Of a stretch of 13,456 bases of DNA, positions 6,800-13,456 are shown piece by piece. The notes beneath the pieces are model-generated. The model did no database searches. It saw only the letters and a program-made list of their open reading frames with translations, and was not told the DNA's origin. Made by a program: the position numbers and the translations under genes. Source of the DNA: JAKVAV01 sp964635965. GTDB taxonomy: Bacteria; Bacteroidota; Bacteroidia; Flavobacteriales_D; Cryomorphaceae. The stretch lies in contig CAZWQX010000108.1 of NCBI GenBank assembly GCA_964635965.1, forward strand, positions 1 to 13,456. Direction: 5' to 3'. Numbering within the stretch: position 1 is the first letter of the stretch; each line of letters starts with the position of its first letter.

Positions 6800-7237
6800 T
6801 TATTCAAAGTAGTCGTCATAAGTAGCCAGGTACAATTCCAGTTCATCAAATTGAGACCTGCATATGTCCAAATCATCAGATGCAAGGGCCTTGAACTTTG
6901 CTCTCATCGGGAATAGGTAATTGTGAAGTTGTTCATGGGCTTCACCTTTCATGGTGCACTTGCTGAAAATTGTCATGAATTCAGCATTCAAGCTATCCGA
7001 TAGGGTTTTGAACGAATCCGTTTTTTGAGAACTGCTAAAAGCAGCCATGTGATCTATCATGTTTTTGATTCCTTCTGTGGTTTCAGGATTTGCAACCCAC
7101 CTTTCGCCATTATTGAGTTCTACGTTCACCTCGACCACAATTGGTTGGCTTTTCTCCTTCGAATCCGAACTTGGGCCCGAACAGCTCGAGATCACAAAAA
7201 GCAGCATAAAAGACAGGTAAGTTATTCTCATAGTCAT
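6800..7237 (-). CDS. Small lipoprotein with Cys/Met/His cluster
   Basis: A 145-residue lipoprotein: hydrophobic signal at residues 5-18 and a lipobox ending at Cys19 (VISSC). A serine-rich linker follows, then one domain opening with VEVNVELNNGERWVANPETTEGIKNM (two segments, 35-42 and 43-60). The core KCTMKGEAHEQLHNYLFP (93-110) contains Cys94, Met96, His101 and His105, with an amphipathic helical tail ending in YDDYFE. I recall similar short Flavobacteriia proteins sharing the NG-x-x-W-x-x-N-x-E-T and CTMKG-x-x-H-x-x-LH patterns, but know no assigned function. The ligand-like residues make metal (possibly copper) or haem binding conceivable; that is inference. The residues after Cys19 (SGPSSDS) do not look like a surface-export signal, so a periplasmic side is likelier. 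The ATG at 7235-7237 lies 73 bases after the MBL hydrolase stop. Confidence 0.75.
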   Translation of the reverse strand: MTMRITYLSFMLLFVISSCSGPSSDSKEKSQPIVVEVNVELNNGERWVANPETTEGIKNMIDHMAAFSSSQKTDSFKTLSDSLNAEFMTIFSKCTMKGEAHEQLHNYLFPMRAKFKALASDDLDICRSQFDELELYLATYDDYFE

Positions 7238-7310
7238 GGAAGGTGATTAATTTCTTCTAAAATAACCCATTAACTAATAAAGAATGTAGTTCTGGAAGGA
7301 AGTTATCTGT

Positions 7311-8141
7311 CTATCCGTTTTTCAATTCATCTTGAAAATCTCTGATTACGGATTTGACCATATTCATTTTAGATAAATATCCACCTGAAAGAGCCTTCAC
7401 GAAGTAATCTTCCTTTAGGTTGAGTTGATTAAAAATTTCCTCAGCTCGATTTCCCTTTTGGTAAAGATTTGCTACCGTTTCATAAAAGGATTCGAGGAAG
7501 TTGAGCTTTTTTTCGAGTTGTTGTTTGCCCTTTTCAAGTTTTGGTTTGTGCGCACAGAATAAAACATCAAAATCCAGTTCCATTATCCTCTTGGTAGAGT
7601 CAATTTGAGTTGAGATACTCTCATCATCGAGCATGTAACTGATGTATGAATTAATGTAGAGGTCTGCGGAGAACAGCCATTTTCGGTTTGGTTCATACAA
7701 CGCGACCATATCAGGGGCATGACCCGGTATTGGAATGATTTCAAAGGAATAGTTTCTTGTTTCAATTATGCCTTCTTTCGGAATCAGATCCTTTTGTGCC
7801 GGCCTGTTACCCCAAGTAATCTTTTGTGCGAATGTGATATGGGGAGGATCCTTCATCATTTCGCAACATAGATTCGAAGCATAAACCGGGCATTTATGTC
7901 GATCTATTAAAACTCCAATGTTGCCTGAGTGATCTTCATGGTGATGGGTCACATATATCTGTTCTATTGGCAGATCATTGGTGGAAGCCAAGAGCTTTTT
8001 TCTTGTTAAGCGTTGAGCCGTATCAATCAGGAGCCCATCGATGAAGTAGGTGTGCACGAACATGCTTGGCTTGGCAAAAGGATGGTAGCCCAGCTTTATG
8101 CCTAATACCTCTTCATGAGAAAATGAGTCAACCGTGATCAT
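7311..8141 (-). CDS. Metallo-beta-lactamase-fold hydrolase
   Basis: A 276-residue cytosolic MBL-fold enzyme. The zinc-binding set is complete: THHHEDH at 65-71 (His66, His68, Asp70, His71), His141 in PIPGHAPD, Asp160 in FSADLY and His198 in FCAHKP. That supports a dinuclear metal centre and hydrolysis of an ester, thioester or phosphate bond. The C-terminal part (205-276) is helical (KKLNFLESFYETVANLYQKG and a following helix), as in glyoxalase II-like and beta-lactamase-like 'MBL fold metallo-hydrolases' that add a small helical substrate-recognition domain. No signal peptide is present, which argues against a secreted beta-lactamase. The exact substrate cannot be told. The 124-base gap from the photolyase gene leaves room for its own promoter, though I found no good -7 element there. 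Confidence 0.9.
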   Translation of the reverse strand: MITVDSFSHEEVLGIKLGYHPFAKPSMFVHTYFIDGLLIDTAQRLTRKKLLASTNDLPIEQIYVTHHHEDHSGNIGVLIDRHKCPVYASNLCCEMMKDPPHITFAQKITWGNRPAQKDLIPKEGIIETRNYSFEIIPIPGHAPDMVALYEPNRKWLFSADLYINSYISYMLDDESISTQIDSTKRIMELDFDVLFCAHKPKLEKGKQQLEKKLNFLESFYETVANLYQKGNRAEEIFNQLNLKEDYFVKALSGGYLSKMNMVKSVIRDFQDELKNG

Positions 8142-8265
8142 CGTTCTGATTAGAGAAAAACTGGCCTCAAATCTCTCAAAAAGGTTCCAATGATAAGGGC
8201 CTCATCCAAAAAGGGTTTGAACAAAATTCAATCAAGGTTTGGCTGCGTTGAAGATCCTCCGTCAA

Positions 8266-9774
8266 TTAGTTCGTTACCCTTGCTATGAATGAATTCGCCG
8301 CATTGAAGATTCGTTCTCTTTTTTCAGAATTCATTTTTCTCAGGGTTGCCACCATCATTGACATGCGCTGATTTTTAGCAAATGTCTCTAGATTCTCATC
8401 AATAAAGCGCCAATAGAGACCATTTACCACCTCCTCCCACTCTCCTTTTCCGTAGTTGCTCATTTTCTTGATGTAGTTGGCACCTCCAATGTAGGGTTTG
8501 GTAGCGAAAATTCCGCCATCGGCAAATTGACTCATTCCAAAAACATTAGGAGCCATTACCCAATCTGCCGAGTCCACATACATTTCCATAAACCAGGAAT
8601 AAACTTCGTCGGGATCAATTTCGCAGAGTAGCATGATATTACCCAAGACCATCAACCGTTCAATGTGATGCGTATATCCATGCTTCTTTGCTTTTTTGAT
8701 CGCATCATCCAGAGGCGGAATACCGGTAGTTCCATCATACCAGCAATCCTTCATCTTTCTCGAATGATTGAAGTAGTTCTTATTTAATTCTCCATCGTAT
8801 TCGTGATAGATTCCACGAATGAACTCTCTCCATCCTATAATTTGTCGAATAAACCCTTCTACGCTGGGAAAATGTGTGTCGTTCTTTTGGTAGAATTCCA
8901 ATGCAGCATTCACAACTTCATCCGGGGTAATTAGTCCCATATTGATATATGGAGACAAAACCGAGTGGAAAATGAATACGTGGTCGCTGTGGATTGCGTC
9001 TTCATAAGGACCGAATTGGTTAAAACGCTCTTTTAAAAATGTGTTCAATAGCTCAAGAACTTGTTCTCGGGTTGTGGCCCAACGAAAGTTCTCAGTTGAC
9101 CCGGGATGATCCCAAAAGAGTTCATTAACAAGGTTCGACACTGCTTTTGTGTGATGGGTTGGATTCGTTTCAGGGATTTGAGGAATCGAAATTTGTCTCG
9201 GCAATTTTTTTCGGTTTTCTTCATCAAACGACCAACTTCCTCCTATTGGGCTTGTCCCATCAGCTTCGAGAAGAATCCCCAAGTCTTTTCGTTGTTGTTT
9301 GTAGAAAACCTGCATGAAGGGCTTTCTGGCAGAATCGTTATAACTCTTGAACTTGTTTTTAGGTGTAAGAAAACCCGGGGAGTCAACCACCGACAAGCGG
9401 ATATTTTCCTTTTCGCAGAATTCCACAATTCGCCGTTGGAAGAAGTGGTCCTCTACATCATAGGTTACGATTTCTTCGATCTCTACATGTGAAACCAAGG
9501 CCTCCTTCAGCTTATCTTCATAACTCTTGTGCTGACTTGTAAGAGTTAACTCATGATATTCCAGAGAATGGTTTGAGCTCAATCTGTCTCTATGTGAGCG
9601 CATTGCTGATAAAAATAGAATCAGTTTATGCTTGTGGTATTTATAATGCGTACAAAGCCCCTTGTCCTCGGCCATGAAAAACAGAGTCTCATCATCTGGT
9701 TCGAGTAATTCATGATCGGGAAAAAGGCAGTTTCCCAGAATTAGTGCAAGTCGCTTGTATGCCATGGAGTTCAA
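8266..9774 (-). CDS. Photolyase/cryptochrome of the FeS-BCP fold family lacking cluster cysteines
   Basis: A 502-residue deoxyribodipyrimidine photolyase-related protein of the PhrB/CryB class (FeS-BCP). An N-terminal antenna-like Rossmann domain (about 7-140) precedes the helical FAD domain. Family hallmarks are VEGFIRQIIGWREFIRGIYH (305-324 region), GYTHHIERLMVLGN (366-379; His369-His370 are the pair that matters for (6-4) photoproduct repair in PhrB), APNVFGMSQFADGG (408-421) and TKPYIGGANYIKKMSNY. In classical members four cysteines bind a [4Fe-4S] cluster. Here the first is Pro354 (TTGIPPLDDAI instead of a Cys-Leu). The YC-x-x-C...ACPFN segment is replaced by YGKGEWEEVVNGLYW (441-455), with no cysteine and about ten residues deleted. 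Chemistry is presumably light-driven DNA repair or sensing with FAD. The antenna loop also reads LGNCL rather than the usual LGDQL. The start may be Met4 instead of Met1. It is divergent from the GH20 operon. Confidence 0.9.
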   Translation of the reverse strand: MNSMAYKRLALILGNCLFPDHELLEPDDETLFFMAEDKGLCTHYKYHKHKLILFLSAMRSHRDRLSSNHSLEYHELTLTSQHKSYEDKLKEALVSHVEIEEIVTYDVEDHFFQRRIVEFCEKENIRLSVVDSPGFLTPKNKFKSYNDSARKPFMQVFYKQQRKDLGILLEADGTSPIGGSWSFDEENRKKLPRQISIPQIPETNPTHHTKAVSNLVNELFWDHPGSTENFRWATTREQVLELLNTFLKERFNQFGPYEDAIHSDHVFIFHSVLSPYINMGLITPDEVVNAALEFYQKNDTHFPSVEGFIRQIIGWREFIRGIYHEYDGELNKNYFNHSRKMKDCWYDGTTGIPPLDDAIKKAKKHGYTHHIERLMVLGNIMLLCEIDPDEVYSWFMEMYVDSADWVMAPNVFGMSQFADGGIFATKPYIGGANYIKKMSNYGKGEWEEVVNGLYWRFIDENLETFAKNQRMSMMVATLRKMNSEKRERIFNAANSFIARVTN

Positions 9775-9821
9775 ACTGTTAACGAAGCTTTTTGTTTGGG
9801 AAGAACTGCATTACTCCAAGA

Positions 9822-9849
9822 TGTGGGTAGCCATAAATAATTAGGTTTG
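9822..9849 (+). promoter_or_regulatory. Probable Bacteroidota-type promoter of the GH20-cutC-GH2 operon
   Basis: TAGGTTTG at 9842-9849 fits the Bacteroidota -7 consensus TAnnTTTG exactly and lies 25 bases before the GH20 ATG. The expected -33 element (TTTG-like, about 17-23 bases upstream) is not well formed; TGTGGG at 9822-9827 is the best match. The call rests mostly on the -7 match. No equally good element was found for the divergent photolyase gene on the minus strand. Confidence 0.35.
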
Positions 9850-9874
9850 TATTTATCACCACACCTGGCTTTGA

Positions 9875-12091
9875 ATGCGCGCTCATTTCTTGTTCATTGT
9901 ATTCGTATTCCTCTTGCTATCATGCAGAGAGGAGTCATTTGAACCCAATCTATCGTTGGTGCCTAGACCGCAGTGGATCGAGAAACACCATGGATATATC
10001 GATTTAGCCGACGGACTGAGTCTTAGGTTTACCGGTGACCTTCAATTGGAATCCGAAGTTTTCAGAACCTTCTTGAGAAATCAAACGGATATTCTCATCA
10101 ACAACAATTCTGACACTCAAGTAAAACTCAGAATTGATCCCAATTGGTATCTGGGACAGGAAGGCTACCAACTTTCTATTCATAATTCTGATATCCAAGT
10201 CATTTCAAACTCTTCCAAAGGAATTTCTCGAGGTCTTTCTACCCTTCAGCAGCTCATTCTTTTGAATGAGAGTAGTGGTTTGTATTTACTGCCCGAACTC
10301 GTTATCGAGGACTATTCAAATTTTGAACACCGAGGGCTCTTACTCGATTGCTCCCGTCATTTCTTCGCAATTGACGTGGTAAAGAAGTATATTGATTTGC
10401 TGGCAATCTATAAGATGAACACCCTGCATTGGCACCTCACTGAGGATCAGGGTTGGAGAATTGAAATTGAAAAGTATCCGCGCCTAACGGAAATAGCCTC
10501 TTTTCGAACAGAGCCTGACGGAAGAAGGTACGGCGGTTTTTATACCAAAGAAGAGATTCGTGAAGTAGTTTCCTACGCCGAAGACCGAAACATAGAGGTC
10601 ATACCTGAGATCGAATTACCAGGCCATTCGCAGGCGGCGTTGGCAGCTTATCCACATCTGTCCTGCAAGGGGCATTCGATCGATGTAGCGAATGATTGGG
10701 GAGTATTCAAAGAGATATATTGTGCGGGGAATGATTCCGTCTTCATCTTTTTAGAAGATGTACTCACCGAGGTGATGGAATTATTTCCCTCCAAGAAAAT
10801 TCATATAGGCGGTGACGAGGCACCCAAGGTTCGTTGGGAAAAATGCCCAAAATGCCAAAAGCGTATTCAGGAGGAAGGATTGAAAGATGAGCACGAACTT
10901 CAGAGTTATTTCATCAGAAGAATTCAATCCTTTTTGCACGACCACAACAGAGAAATGATCGGATGGGATGAAATTCTTGAAGGTGGATTGGCAAAAGGGG
11001 CGGTGGTTCAATCCTGGCGCGGAATGGAAGGAGGAATCGAAGCTGTCAGGCATGGCAATAAGGCAATCATGTCTCCGACATCCCATGCCTACTTTGACTA
11101 TTCACTTGATGCAATAGATCTGAAAAAAGTATACTCCTTCAACCCTATTCCTGATAACCTGACAGAAGCAGAAGCCAAGCTGATTATTGGCGGAGAGTGC
11201 AATATGTGGACGGAGAGAGTTCCAACCGAGGCCAACCTTGATTCAAGAGTATTTCCCTGGCTACTGGCTATGGCTGAAGTTCTTTGGTCAGCTGATAGTA
11301 CAAGGGATTTCACTGAGTTTTCGAATCGTGTAAGCGATCAGTATTCAATTCTCGATAGTTACAAAGTTGACTATGGTAGAGAATGTGTTGCTCTTTCCCA
11401 TGAGATGATACTGGAGGATGGGGTAGCTTTTATCAAGCTAACTCCCAACAGCCCTGACATTGATTTGAATTTTCGATACATGGGAAGTAAGGATTCGAAG
11501 GGGATAACTTATTCTTCACCGGTTGAGATTAATCGATCCGGTTCGATCAGGATTCAACCAACTAGGGATGCAAGAAGCTATGGTGACTCGATTATCATTC
11601 CTTTGAGTTTTCACCATGGGATAGACTCAGAGGTGAGCTATGAAAGCGAGTTCAGCGATTGGTACACAGCTGGTGGTAGTAAAGGTCTGGTAGATGCGAA
11701 GATTGGAACACTAAATTTTCGAGACGGTGCATGGCAAGGCTTTTGGGGAGATGATTTGAAATGTACAATTGAACTGAGGCATACAACTGAGTTAAGTGAA
11801 GTCTCCGCAAACTTTTACCAATACAACAACTCGTGGATATTTATTCCTCAATTCATGCGCGTCCAAGTGTCAATGGATGGGGAGAATTGGCGTGAATTTG
11901 GAATGACCGTCATTGATTCAGATCCGAAGCAGCGAGGTTCATTCATCAAATCGGTAGATGTAATTTCTGATGAAACCGTTAAAGCAAAGTATATTCGGGT
12001 TGAAGTCAAGAATATTGGAAAAGTACCTGACTGGCATGAAGCTGCAGGTTCAGATGCTTGGGTATTCATTGATGAAATCAGGATAAAATGA
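9875..12091 (+). CDS. GH20 beta-N-acetylhexosaminidase lipoprotein
   Basis: A 738-residue exo-glycosidase that removes terminal beta-linked GlcNAc or GalNAc. Residues 1-17 form a lipoprotein signal (LLLSC, Cys17). The next residues REESFE are acid-rich, resembling Bacteroidota lipoprotein surface-export signals, so an outer-surface location is plausible. Residues 26-145 are the GH20 N-terminal alpha/beta domain. The catalytic barrel starts at HRGLLLDCSRHFF (152-164) and includes LHWHLTEDQGWRIEI, PEIELPGHS and the catalytic pair Asp314-Glu315 in HIGGDEAP, which act through substrate-assisted (oxazoline) catalysis. Trp381 and Trp445 (MWTE) line the sugar pocket. After residue 500 come a small beta domain and a C-terminal F5/8-type (discoidin-like) carbohydrate-binding domain (about 610-738; NFRDG-x-WQGFWG, VQVSMDGENW, AKYIRVEVKN). 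The stop overlaps the CutC start by four bases (ATGA). Confidence 0.95.
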   Translation: MRAHFLFIVFVFLLLSCREESFEPNLSLVPRPQWIEKHHGYIDLADGLSLRFTGDLQLESEVFRTFLRNQTDILINNNSDTQVKLRIDPNWYLGQEGYQLSIHNSDIQVISNSSKGISRGLSTLQQLILLNESSGLYLLPELVIEDYSNFEHRGLLLDCSRHFFAIDVVKKYIDLLAIYKMNTLHWHLTEDQGWRIEIEKYPRLTEIASFRTEPDGRRYGGFYTKEEIREVVSYAEDRNIEVIPEIELPGHSQAALAAYPHLSCKGHSIDVANDWGVFKEIYCAGNDSVFIFLEDVLTEVMELFPSKKIHIGGDEAPKVRWEKCPKCQKRIQEEGLKDEHELQSYFIRRIQSFLHDHNREMIGWDEILEGGLAKGAVVQSWRGMEGGIEAVRHGNKAIMSPTSHAYFDYSLDAIDLKKVYSFNPIPDNLTEAEAKLIIGGECNMWTERVPTEANLDSRVFPWLLAMAEVLWSADSTRDFTEFSNRVSDQYSILDSYKVDYGRECVALSHEMILEDGVAFIKLTPNSPDIDLNFRYMGSKDSKGITYSSPVEINRSGSIRIQPTRDARSYGDSIIIPLSFHHGIDSEVSYESEFSDWYTAGGSKGLVDAKIGTLNFRDGAWQGFWGDDLKCTIELRHTTELSEVSANFYQYNNSWIFIPQFMRVQVSMDGENWREFGMTVIDSDPKQRGSFIKSVDVISDETVKAKYIRVEVKNIGKVPDWHEAAGSDAWVFIDEIRIK

Positions 12092-12780
12092 AGCTTGAGA
12101 TTTGCATAGATGCTGTTGAAGGAGCCCATATGGCTGCCATTTATAGTGCCGATAGGGTTGAGTTGTGCTCCGCATTGTCAATTGGGGGGCTCACTCCAAG
12201 CCTTGGTTTGATCGAAAAATGCGCGGAGTACATCGATGTCCATGCCATGCTTCGACCACGTGAAGGGAATTTTATCTACTCACAAGACGAAGTAGAATCG
12301 ATGGTTCAAGACATTGATCACATGGCCCAATCGGGAGCAAAGGGCGTCGTTTTTGGATGTTTAACCGTTGAAAGAAATATAGATCTATTTGCGACGAAAT
12401 TGATTGCCGAAAAAGCCGGTTCATTGGGTATGGCGACTACTTTTCATCGTGCATTCGACTTTTGTGTGGCACCGTACAAAGCGCTGGAGAATTTAATCGA
12501 TCTCGGAATCAACCGACTATTGACTTCGGGTCAAAAGAAAAGAGCGATTGAGGGTAAGCATATTATTAAAGAACTCGTTGAAGCTTCCAACGGCCGTATT
12601 GAAATCATGGCTGGCAGTGGAGTAAATCAGTCAAATGCGAAGGAACTCGCAGAAATAGGTGTTGATGCACTTCATTTCACCTCTCATCTCGAAGTATCCG
12701 ATAAAAATGGATTTGGTATGGGGGTAACCACTGTTCCTGACCGAGATAAAATCTTCACCATTAGCAAGCTTTTTAAATGA
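12088..12780 (+). CDS. cutC: CutC family protein
   Basis: A 230-residue TIM-barrel protein of the CutC family, close to full family length (about 240-250). Family segments in order: MKLEICIDAVEGAHMA; ADRVELCSAL (21-30, Glu25); GGLTPSLGL (33-41); the RPR motif at 56-58; GVVFGCLT (86-93); TFHRAFDFC (118-126); RLLTSGQ (143-149); and IMAGSGVN (173-180), followed by LHFTSH. There is no signal peptide, so it is cytosolic. CutC was named from E. coli copper-tolerance genetics, but direct evidence for a copper-binding role across the family is weak. Here it is fused by ATGA overlaps to a GH20 hexosaminidase upstream and a GH2 beta-mannosidase downstream. That favours a role in metabolism of a sugar product of the operon; this is inference from context. 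The barrel's invariant Arg, His and Glu residues would suit a small phosphorylated or sugar ligand. Confidence 0.92.
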   Translation: MKLEICIDAVEGAHMAAIYSADRVELCSALSIGGLTPSLGLIEKCAEYIDVHAMLRPREGNFIYSQDEVESMVQDIDHMAQSGAKGVVFGCLTVERNIDLFATKLIAEKAGSLGMATTFHRAFDFCVAPYKALENLIDLGINRLLTSGQKKRAIEGKHIIKELVEASNGRIEIMAGSGVNQSNAKELAEIGVDALHFTSHLEVSDKNGFGMGVTTVPDRDKIFTISKLFK

Positions 12781-13456
12781 GAAATGCGGTTGTCCTGCTT
12801 TCGTTTGTTCTTCTCTGTTCTTGCGGTGAAGATTTCGGGAGTTTGGTGCACGAAAACAAAGTTTTGAAGGATAGCTGGGAATTTTGCAATGAAAAAGATT
12901 CAACCTTTTTCAAAGCAAGGGTTCCGGGACAGGTACATCTTGACCTTTTGCAAAATGAACTTATCGAAGATCCATTTTTTGATGATAACGAGCTCAAACT
13001 ACGATGGATTGAAGGCGAAAATTGGGTTTACAGAACCTCCTTTGATGTATCAAGAAGAACGTTGAGAAATGAGAATATTGAGCTTCATTTTGACGGACTA
13101 GACACCTATGCAGACGTCTATCTAAATGAGAATCTCATTCTTTCTGCAGACAATATGTTCAGGAAGTGGGAAGTAGATGTGAAAGACATCTTGGAAAGAG
13201 GAACAAACGATTTAAAGATCGTCTTCCACTCTCCTATTGTTTATAACGATTCTCTGGTTCGACAGCACCCTTATATTTTGCCCTCGGGTAATGAATCGGA
13301 TGACATAGAAATCAAAGTTTCCGCTTTCACGCGAAAAGCTGCATACCATTTTGGATGGGACTGGGGGCCGCGTTTTGTGACATCGGGAATTTGGCGGCCA
13401 ATAAAGCTTGTGACTTGGAATAAGGTGAAGATTAATAGTGTCTATACCACTACCCT
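12777..13456 (+). CDS. GH2 beta-mannosidase lipoprotein, N-terminal part (runs off window)
   Basis: The gene starts at the ATG at 12777, overlapping the cutC stop by four bases (ATGA). It stays open to the window end, giving 226 codons of a protein that is usually 800-900 residues. Residues 1-16 are a lipoprotein signal (VLLCSC, Cys16), followed by GEDFG, an acid-rich start like a surface-export signal. The sugar-binding domain follows: WEF at 34-36, RVPGQVHLDLL (48-58), a DNELKLRWIEGENWVYR segment (70-86), then LHFDGLDTYADVYLN (103-117). RKAAYHFGWDWGPRFVTSGI (186-205) matches the most diagnostic stretch of GH2 beta-mannosidases (the FGWDWGP motif), better than beta-galactosidase or glucuronidase. 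The catalytic glutamates lie beyond the window. It would release the beta-mannose of an N-glycan core or of mannooligosaccharides, complementing the GH20 enzyme. Confidence 0.9.
   Translation, partial: MRNAVVLLSFVLLCSCGEDFGSLVHENKVLKDSWEFCNEKDSTFFKARVPGQVHLDLLQNELIEDPFFDDNELKLRWIEGENWVYRTSFDVSRRTLRNENIELHFDGLDTYADVYLNENLILSADNMFRKWEVDVKDILERGTNDLKIVFHSPIVYNDSLVRQHPYILPSGNESDDIEIKVSAFTRKAAYHFGWDWGPRFVTSGIWRPIKLVTWNKVKINSVYTTT

Noticed and set aside
8142..8265. Searched the photolyase-to-MBL gap for a terminator, promoter or small gene
   Set aside because: Several A-runs and CAAA words but no CAAAnnTA element, no stable stem and no credible open frame.
9106..9492. Plus-strand open frame of 128 codons opposite the photolyase gene
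   Set aside because: The photolyase reading frame is conserved throughout this stretch; the opposite frame shows no family features.

Overview
The window looks like chromosomal DNA of a marine-type Bacteroidota, most likely a Flavobacteriales relative. The reasons are a C-terminal type IX secretion (T9SS) sorting domain, several lipoprotein signal peptides, a Bacteroidota-style -7 promoter element (TAnnTTTG), weak or absent Shine-Dalgarno sequences, and close family resemblance of several products to Bacteroidota proteins. I saw no mobile elements, CRISPR arrays, tRNA or rRNA genes, and no gene-free stretch longer than about 135 bases. The lineage call is inference from these traits.

Left block (1-3394, all minus strand): five tightly packed genes read right to left. 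They are a secreted alpha/beta hydrolase, a Crp/Fnr-type regulator (7 bases later), an SRPBCC-domain lipoprotein, an SDR oxidoreductase (4-base ATGA overlap) and a uracil-DNA-glycosylase-superfamily protein cut by the window edge. The spacing suggests one operon with its own regulator.

Centre (3528-9774): one plus-strand gene for a small membrane-anchored orphan converges on, and shares its stop bases with, a minus-strand T9SS cargo protein built of propeller-like repeats. Further minus-strand genes follow: a four-helix membrane protein directly behind a Bacteroidota-type SAM methyltransferase, a small Cys/Met/His-containing lipoprotein, a metallo-beta-lactamase-fold hydrolase, and a photolyase/cryptochrome of the FeS-BCP (PhrB-like) fold family that has lost the cluster-binding cysteines.

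Right block (9875-13456, plus strand): a probable promoter precedes a translationally coupled glycan-degradation operon: GH20 beta-N-acetylhexosaminidase, CutC, then a GH2 beta-mannosidase running off the window. Both junctions are ATGA overlaps. GH20 and GH2 both carry lipoprotein signals followed by acidic residues that resemble Bacteroidota surface-export signals, whereas CutC is cytosolic. The pairing fits breakdown of an N-glycan core or another GlcNAc/mannose glycan. It makes the 'copper homeostasis' label of CutC doubtful here.

The two observations most worth pursuing are the Fe-S-free photolyase (8266-9774) and the CutC gene locked between two glycosidases (12088-12780).
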